A program made the translations under genes and the position numbers. From Microbacteriaceae bacterium (GTDB taxonomy: Bacteria > Actinomycetota > Actinomycetes > Actinomycetales > Microbacteriaceae), in NCBI GenBank assembly GCA_012719255.1, contig JAAYAS010000205.1, positions 1-9,750 of the forward strand: a stretch of DNA of 9,750 nucleotides. The letters run 5' to 3'. Below are positions 5,987 through 9,750 of this stretch, piece by piece. The notes below the pieces were generated by a model. The model ran no database searches. It was not told where the DNA came from and worked only from the letters and a program-made list of their open reading frames with translations. Each line of letters opens with the position of its first letter. Positions within the stretch are counted from its first letter, which is position 1.

Positions 5987-6403
5987 GGCTCTCCCGGGGG
6001 AGCCGGCGACGGGTGCGGATGCCGCCCCGACTCTCCCGGGGGCAGTCGGCGACCGGCGCGGAACCCGGCCCGACCCTCCCGGGGCAGTCGGCGACGGGCG
6101 CGGCGGCCGCCCCGACTCTCCCGGGGGAGTCGGCGACCGGCCCGGGGGAGTCGACGCGGTCATCGCGAACGTGCTGAAAATCCGCCGAATCGGCTCGGAA
6201 CAGCCCATTTCGGCCGCATCCTCGTGCCTGAGTCGACTCTCCCGGGAGAGTCGACGACCGCCCCGGGGGAGTCGACGACAGGTTCCCGACCGCCCCGGGG
6301 GAGTCGGCGGCAGGGCACCGACCGCCCCGGGGGAGTCGCCGGGGCGCAGACCCAGACGGGGAAACCGGCGGATGCGGCGCCGACCGCATTGGGGAGTCGG
6401 TGA
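5987..6403. repeat. Array of about ten 24-bp palindromic repeat units
   Basis: The gap 5941-6444 between two convergent genes holds no credible gene but about ten copies of a unit made of a palindromic core, GACTCTCCCGGGGGAGTC or a close variant, followed by GRCGAC. Copies start near 5987, 6029, 6072, 6114, 6138 (partial), 6232, 6256, 6288, 6320 and 6382 (degenerate), all in the same direction. The first four are 42-43 bp apart with related 18-nt spacers (GGGTGCGGATGCCGCCCC type). The later ones are spaced 24 or 32 bp, with 8-nt spacers (AGGTTCCC, AGGGCACC). The left arm of the last four is GACCGCCCC instead of GACTCTCCC, so two subfamilies exist. Nearly every unit contains CCCGGG. No T run is seen that would make these terminators for purF. 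I call it a non-coding repeat array of unknown role. Confidence 0.85.
6232..6255. repeat. Perfect 24-bp palindrome inside the array
   Basis: GTCGACTCTCCC is followed at once by its exact inverse complement, with no loop. It is the most symmetrical unit of the array and marks the right border of a unique segment (about 6157-6231) that splits the array in two. Confidence 0.85.
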
Positions 6404-6444
6404 AGCGCGGCGGGGCGGCTCCGGCGCCACGCGCCGTCCCGGCC

Positions 6445-7902
6445 TCAGCTCTTGCGGTTGCGCTCGAGCCAGGCGAGGTACTCGGGGGTCACCGTGCCGG
6501 TGACGTACTCGCCGGTGAAGCACGACATGTCGAGCTCGGTCATCTCGGTGCCGTCGGTGATCGCCGCGAACAGATCGTCGACGTCCTGGAACACCAGCGC
6601 ATCCGCCCCGATCACCGAGCGCACCTCGTCGACCGAGCGGGCCGACGCGACGAGCTCGCCGCGGGTCGGCATGTTGATGCCGTACACGTGCGGATACCGC
6701 ACCGCCGGCGCCGCCGACGCGAAGTACACCTTCGCCGCGCCCGCCGTGCGGGCCATCTCGACGATCTCCTGCGAGGTCGTGCCGCGCACGATCGAGTCGT
6801 CGACGAGCAGCACCCGCTTGCCCTCGAACTCGCGGCCGAGCGCGTTGAGCTTCTGCCGCACCGACTTCTTGCGCACCTTCTGGCCCGGCATGATGAACGT
6901 CCGGCCGACGTAGCGGTTCTTGTAGAAGCCCTCGCGGTACGGCAGCCCGAGCGTCTGCGCGAGCTGCATCGCCGACGGCCGCGCCGAGTCGGGGATCGGC
7001 ATCACCACGTCGATCTCGTCGAGCGGCAGCTCGCGCTCGACCTTGAGCGCGAGCTTCTCGCCCATCCGCAGCCGGGTGTCGTACACCGAGATGCCGTTCA
7101 TCACCGAGTCGGGGCGGGCGAGGTAGACGTACTCGAACGCGCACGGCGCGAGCCGGGTCGGGCCGTCGTAGGCGTGCTCGTGCAGCTCGCCGGCCATCGT
7201 GATGAACACGGCCTCGCCGGGGGCGAACTCGCGCACCAGCTCGTAGCCCGCCGCATCCACCACCAGCGACTCGGAGGCGACCACCCACTCGTCGCGGCCG
7301 TTCTCGTCGGTGCGGTGCCCGAGCACGAGCGGGCGGATGCCGAACGGGTCGCGGAACGCCACCAGGCCGTAGCCGGCGATCAGCGCGATCGACGCGTACG
7401 AGCCCTCGACGCGGCGGTGCACGCCGTCGACCGCGGCGAACACCTGCTCGGGGGTGAGCTCGTCCTCGCCGGCGGTCGCCTGCAGCTCGTTCGCGAGCAC
7501 GTTGAGCAGCAGCTCGGTGTCGCTGTCGCTGTTGAGGTGGCGGCGGTCGATGCGGTAGAGCGCGTCGCTGAGCTCGCGGGTGTTCGTGAGGTTGCCGTTG
7601 TGCACGAGCACGAGGCCGTACGGCGCGTTCACGTAGAACGGCTGCACCTCGGCCTCGTTCTTCGACGAGCCGCTCGTCGCGTAGCGCACGTGGCCGAGGC
7701 CGACGTCGCCGAGCAGCGACCGCATGTCGCGGGTGCGGTACGCCTCGCGCACCTGCCCCTTCGCCTTCACCCGGTGGATCGTCTGGCCCTCGAGGGTCGC
7801 GATGCCGGTCGAGTCCTGCCCGCGGTGCTGCAGGAGCAGCAGCGAGTCGTAGATCTGCTGGTTGACGGGGCTGGTCGAGACATGACCGACGATGCCGCAC
7901 AC
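6445..7902 (-). CDS. purF: Amidophosphoribosyltransferase (glutamine PRPP amidotransferase), 485 aa
   Basis: Catalyses the first committed step of purine synthesis: PRPP plus glutamine to phosphoribosylamine, glutamate and pyrophosphate, in the cytosol. The N-terminal Ntn glutaminase domain (about 1-235) starts MCGIVGHV, so Cys2 becomes the nucleophile after Met removal and there is no propeptide. LQHRGQDSTG, HVRYAT and HNGNLTN are all present. The phosphoribosyltransferase domain (about 255-470) has ARPDS, KNRYVGRTFIMPGQ and the PRPP loop VLLVDDSIVRGTTS (364-377). It is close to E. coli PurF in length and wording. The cysteines that hold a 4Fe-4S cluster in B. subtilis-type enzymes appear mostly absent: only C2, C254 and C461 exist, and the YPHVYGIN segment has His where that type has Cys. 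Start is GTG at 7902; GGGAG lies about 11 nt upstream. No purM follows; the repeat array does. Confidence 0.97.
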   Translation of the reverse strand: MCGIVGHVSTSPVNQQIYDSLLLLQHRGQDSTGIATLEGQTIHRVKAKGQVREAYRTRDMRSLLGDVGLGHVRYATSGSSKNEAEVQPFYVNAPYGLVLVHNGNLTNTRELSDALYRIDRRHLNSDSDTELLLNVLANELQATAGEDELTPEQVFAAVDGVHRRVEGSYASIALIAGYGLVAFRDPFGIRPLVLGHRTDENGRDEWVVASESLVVDAAGYELVREFAPGEAVFITMAGELHEHAYDGPTRLAPCAFEYVYLARPDSVMNGISVYDTRLRMGEKLALKVERELPLDEIDVVMPIPDSARPSAMQLAQTLGLPYREGFYKNRYVGRTFIMPGQKVRKKSVRQKLNALGREFEGKRVLLVDDSIVRGTTSQEIVEMARTAGAAKVYFASAAPAVRYPHVYGINMPTRGELVASARSVDEVRSVIGADALVFQDVDDLFAAITDGTEMTELDMSCFTGEYVTGTVTPEYLAWLERNRKS

Positions 7903-7928
7903 GGTGGATGGCGCTCCCTCTGCGCAAA

Positions 7929-7953
7929 GGCGTGAGATTCGGGCGTGAGATTT
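7929..7953 (-). repeat. 13-bp tandem direct repeat in the purF leader
   Basis: On the plus strand GGCGTGAGATT occurs at 7929-7939 and 7942-7952, a 13-bp period with G or C in between. On purF mRNA this lies about 27-50 nt before the start codon. It could be an operator or leader element for purine control; no known motif is recognised. Confidence 0.6.
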
Positions 7954-7964
7954 GGCCGTTCACC

Positions 7965-7970
7965 ATTCTG
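7965..7970 (-). promoter_or_regulatory. Candidate -10 element of purF
   Basis: Minus-strand CAGAAT differs from TAGAAT by one base and sits in one of the few A/T-richer stretches of the divergent region. Initiation about 7 nt downstream would give a leader near 55 nt that contains the 13-bp direct repeats. No -35 is recognisable. The rest of the divergent region (7971-8114) shows nothing specific apart from GGATGCG oligomers. Confidence 0.3.
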
Positions 7971-8114
7971 TCACCTCGACCGGATGCGCGCGCACGCGGA
8001 TTCGCCCCGAGGCATCCGGATGCGTCGATGCGCGTCGGGCGCCGGTCGGCCCGCGGCGCGCGCGGGCGCGCGTCCCCGGGCCCCGCATCCAGCCGCACCG
8101 ACACCCCGATGGGC

Positions 8115-8120
8115 GAGGAT
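8115..8120 (+). promoter_or_regulatory. -10 element, leaderless promoter of the phosphatase
   Basis: GAGGAT ends 7 nt before the ATG at 8128, the spacing seen at the other leaderless-type starts. It favours 8128 over the in-frame ATG at 8119, which overlaps the hexamer. Confidence 0.4.
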
Positions 8121-8127
8121 GCACCGT

Positions 8128-8895
8128 ATGGAGACTCGGAAGAAGCACTGGGACGGGTTCTACAACGCGCGCGACCTCGGCGGCCTGCCGCTCGCCGCCG
8201 GCGGCGAGACCCGCTTCGGCGCGTACGTGCGCTCGGCCGACCTGCGCTTCACCACCGAGGAGGGCCGTCAGCAGGCCTACGACGAGGGGTTCCGCACCGT
8301 CATCGACCTCCGCAACGGCTTCGAGACCCGCACCGAGCCGCGCTCGCCCGAGGAGGCCGAGGCGAACGCCGGCCGCGTGCCGCCGGTGCCGCAGCCCGAC
8401 CTGCCCGAGGGGATGTTCGGGGTGCGGATCCCGCTCGACGACACCCGCAACCTCGAGTTCTGGGAGCGGATGCGCGTGGAGCGCCGGTTCGGCACGCCCC
8501 GGTTCTTCGGACCGGTGCTGCGCGAGATGCCCGAGCGGGTGCGCGAGGTGCTGCGGGCGATGGCGGCGGCGCCGGGCGGCATCGTCTACCACTGCGCGGT
8601 GGGGCGCGACCGCACCGGGCTCATCACCTTCTCGCTGCTCTCGCTCGCCGGCGTCGAGCCCGAGGCGATCGCCCACGACTACGCGCACTCGCGCGACGAG
8701 CTCGCGCCGTTCTTCGACCGCATCGGGTTCCCGCAGATGGGGCACCGCATCGACGCCGCGCTCGCCGACGTCGGCCACACGCTCGAGTCGGCGGTGCTCG
8801 AGCAGCTCGACGGCTTCGACGCCTGGACCACGCTGCGGGCCGCCGGCCTCACCGACGCCGAGCTCGAGTCGCTCGCCGCTCCGCTCGTCGGCTGA
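8128..8895 (+). CDS. MptpB/LipA-like tyrosine-protein phosphatase, 255 aa
   Basis: Belongs to the Y_phosphatase3 group of atypical tyrosine/dual-specificity phosphatases. Visible landmarks: the N-terminal signature FYNARDLGGLPL (residues 11-22), a RSADL turn (35-39), TVIDLRNGFE (57-66), and the catalytic P-loop VYHCAVGRDRTG (153-164) with nucleophile Cys156 and Arg162, fitting HC-x5-R. Family members usually have Lys after the Gly (GKDRTG); here it is Arg160, a conservative change at the position linked to phosphoinositide activity in MptpB-type enzymes. A helical lid region and Asp-rich helices follow. There is no signal peptide, so it is cytoplasmic unless exported by other means. The physiological substrate is unknown. 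It diverges from purF but shows no functional link to it. Confidence 0.9.
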   Translation: METRKKHWDGFYNARDLGGLPLAAGGETRFGAYVRSADLRFTTEEGRQQAYDEGFRTVIDLRNGFETRTEPRSPEEAEANAGRVPPVPQPDLPEGMFGVRIPLDDTRNLEFWERMRVERRFGTPRFFGPVLREMPERVREVLRAMAAAPGGIVYHCAVGRDRTGLITFSLLSLAGVEPEAIAHDYAHSRDELAPFFDRIGFPQMGHRIDAALADVGHTLESAVLEQLDGFDAWTTLRAAGLTDAELESLAAPLVG

Positions 8896-8921
8896 GCGCC
8901 CCGCGGCTCGGAGGGGGGCGC
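8896..8921. terminator. Possible terminator hairpin between convergent genes
   Basis: GCGCCCC (8896-8902), directly after the phosphatase stop, pairs with GGGGCGC (8915-8921) across a 12-nt loop. The stem is short and no T run follows, so the call is weak. A second small hairpin (CTCCG/CGGAG near 8943-8960) is also possible. Confidence 0.3.
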
Positions 8922-9001
8922 AGATGCGCCTTCCAGTCGAGTCTCCGTCAGGGGTCGGAGCCGCGACTCCCGCTCGAGCACTCGCCCGGCAGGCGCCGCC
9001 G

Positions 9002-9013
9002 CGACTACCGGTC
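9002..9013 (-). repeat. Half-copy of the hairpin repeat arm
   Basis: The minus strand reads GACCGGTAGTCG, identical over 12 nt to the left arm and loop start of hairpin copy 1 (726-737). The opposite arm is missing. Its TAG is the stop codon of the CcdA-like gene. Confidence 0.4.
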
Positions 9014-9750
9014 CGAGGAGGACGGCGCCGTGCGGCGCCCGCGCATCCGGGCCGCGACGAGCACCGCGACGATCGCGAGCGCCGCGACGACGAGCACGAC
9101 GACCACGTCGCCGACGCCCTCGGTCGCCCGCAGCGCGCCCATCTCGATGCGCTGCTGGTCGCCGATCGAGACGAGGCCGAACAGGTCGGCGGTGCCGTTC
9201 GTCGTCCACAGCAGCACGCCGAACGCGATCGCGACGAGGCCGGAGGCGATCATCGCCCACGAGTTGCGCCAGCGGCCGATCACGAGCTCGCGCGGGCGCA
9301 GCCAGCGCCGCAGCCGCGGGCCGAGCGGCTTCCACAGCAGCGACAGCACGAGCAGCGGCACCGCCATACCGAGCGCGTACACGCCGAGCAGCAGTCCGCC
9401 GTAGAGCGCCGAGCCGCCGGTCGCCGCGACCGTGAGCACCGAGCCGAGGATCGGCCCCGAGCACACGCCCGCCACCGCGTACACCGCGCCGAGCAGGAAC
9501 ATCGCCGCCCCCGAGGCCGAGCCGCTCGCATCCGCTCCGCCCGCCGCATCCCCGCCGCCCGGCGCCGTGCGCGCGAACGCGGGCAGCGGCACCCCGAGCA
9601 GCTGCACGAGGCCGAGCAGCACCAGCAGCATCGACGCCGCGGCGATGAGCGCGCCGCGGTGCTGCAGCAGCAGCGCGCCGACGACGCCGGCGAACAGGCC
9701 CAGCGGTACGAGCGTCGTCATCAGGCCGGCCGTGAAGAGCCCGGCGCGCA
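9005..9750 (-). CDS. CcdA/DsbD-family thiol-redox membrane protein, N-terminus cut by the window edge
   Basis: The frame stays open to the right edge, and the codons before the ATG at 9721 read RAGLFTAGL, continuing a hydrophobic helix, so the true start is probably outside the window. About 247 residues are visible, with six hydrophobic segments. They include GAVYAVAGVCSGPILGSVLT, the second-repeat motif of CcdA-like proteins with one redox Cys before S-G-P; the first-repeat Cys-containing helix would lie off the edge. A Gly/Ala/Asp-rich loop (RTAPGGGDAAGGADASGSAS) separates the two halves. The tail is basic. CcdA-type proteins pass electrons from cytoplasmic thioredoxin across the membrane to extracytoplasmic thioredoxin-like partners for cytochrome c maturation or disulfide reduction. 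No partner is visible. The family call is firm, the exact branch is not. The last codons fall in a partial hairpin-repeat sequence. Confidence 0.8.
   Translation of the reverse strand, partial: RAGLFTAGLMTTLVPLGLFAGVVGALLLQHRGALIAAASMLLVLLGLVQLLGVPLPAFARTAPGGGDAAGGADASGSASGAAMFLLGAVYAVAGVCSGPILGSVLTVAATGGSALYGGLLLGVYALGMAVPLLVLSLLWKPLGPRLRRWLRPRELVIGRWRNSWAMIASGLVAIAFGVLLWTTNGTADLFGLVSIGDQQRIEMGALRATEGVGDVVVVLVVAALAIVAVLVAARMRGRRTAPSSSDR

Noticed and set aside
5987..6403. Possible CRISPR array
   Set aside because: Spacers are 0, 8 or 18 nt and similar to each other, units are palindromic and variable, and there are no cas genes.
5754..6503. Reading frames through the repeat array (both strands), giving Pro/Gly/Arg/Ser-rich repeats
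   Set aside because: They cross a strong terminator, have no start context, and the repeat periods (42-43, 32, 24 bp) are not all multiples of three, so the peptide pattern is not preserved. Treated as non-coding.
5078..8104. 1008-codon open frame on the minus strand
   Set aside because: Overlaps purF in another frame, the repeat array, and the antisense of the 4562 gene. It has no recognisable domain; long stop-free frames are expected at this GC content.
7908..9404. 498-codon open frame on the plus strand
   Set aside because: It covers the phosphatase in a different frame and the antisense of the CcdA-like gene. Both real genes have clear family motifs; this frame has none.

Overview
The window looks like chromosome of a very GC-rich actinobacterium, most likely a member of the Microbacteriaceae (genus not determinable by eye). 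Support for this: strong G/C at third codon positions, a very frequent GGATGCG(G) oligomer, several genes whose start codon lies only 6-7 nt after a TANNNT-like hexamer (leaderless style), and the pairing of purD with a 'sterol carrier family' gene near purF. I see no transposase, integrase, phage gene, tRNA, rRNA or CRISPR.

Layout. Left edge (1-1225): the first 23 codons of purD (minus strand), a divergent sterol-carrier-family gene, a pair of identical 29-bp hairpin repeats, and a small two-helix membrane protein ending at a strong two-way terminator. Middle left (1300-4302): a proline/glutamine-rich single-pass protein with a DUF4352-type domain (minus), diverging from a two-component pair, a HisKA_3 sensor kinase followed by a NarL/FixJ response regulator. 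Each of the pair has its own leaderless-type promoter. A degenerate 7-bp tandem repeat follows the regulator.

Middle (4421-5940): the most interesting unit. A ten-helix membrane protein with a single cysteine is preceded by two tandem ATACCC-N4-GGGTAT palindromes of the CsoR/CstR (DUF156) operator type that overlap promoter-like elements, and is closed by a textbook hairpin terminator. No DUF156 regulator gene lies in the window. The 5941-6444 gap holds about ten copies of a 24-bp palindromic unit with two different periods (42-43 bp, then 24-32 bp).

Right (6445-9750): purF (minus, E. coli-like type), diverging from an MptpB/LipA-like tyrosine phosphatase, and then the C-terminal three quarters of a CcdA/DsbD-type membrane protein (minus) running off the right edge.

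How the genes relate: purD and purF are the two purine-biosynthesis anchors, separated by about 6 kb of signalling and membrane functions. The kinase and regulator presumably form a pair; their target is unknown, with the divergent DUF4352 gene and the kinase gene itself as the nearest candidates. The operator-controlled membrane protein probably answers to a metal, persulfide or related signal through a regulator encoded elsewhere. No complete new multi-gene system is evident. The best leads are the operator-controlled single-cysteine membrane protein, the palindromic repeat array, and the hairpin repeat family with a half-copy at the end of the CcdA-like gene.
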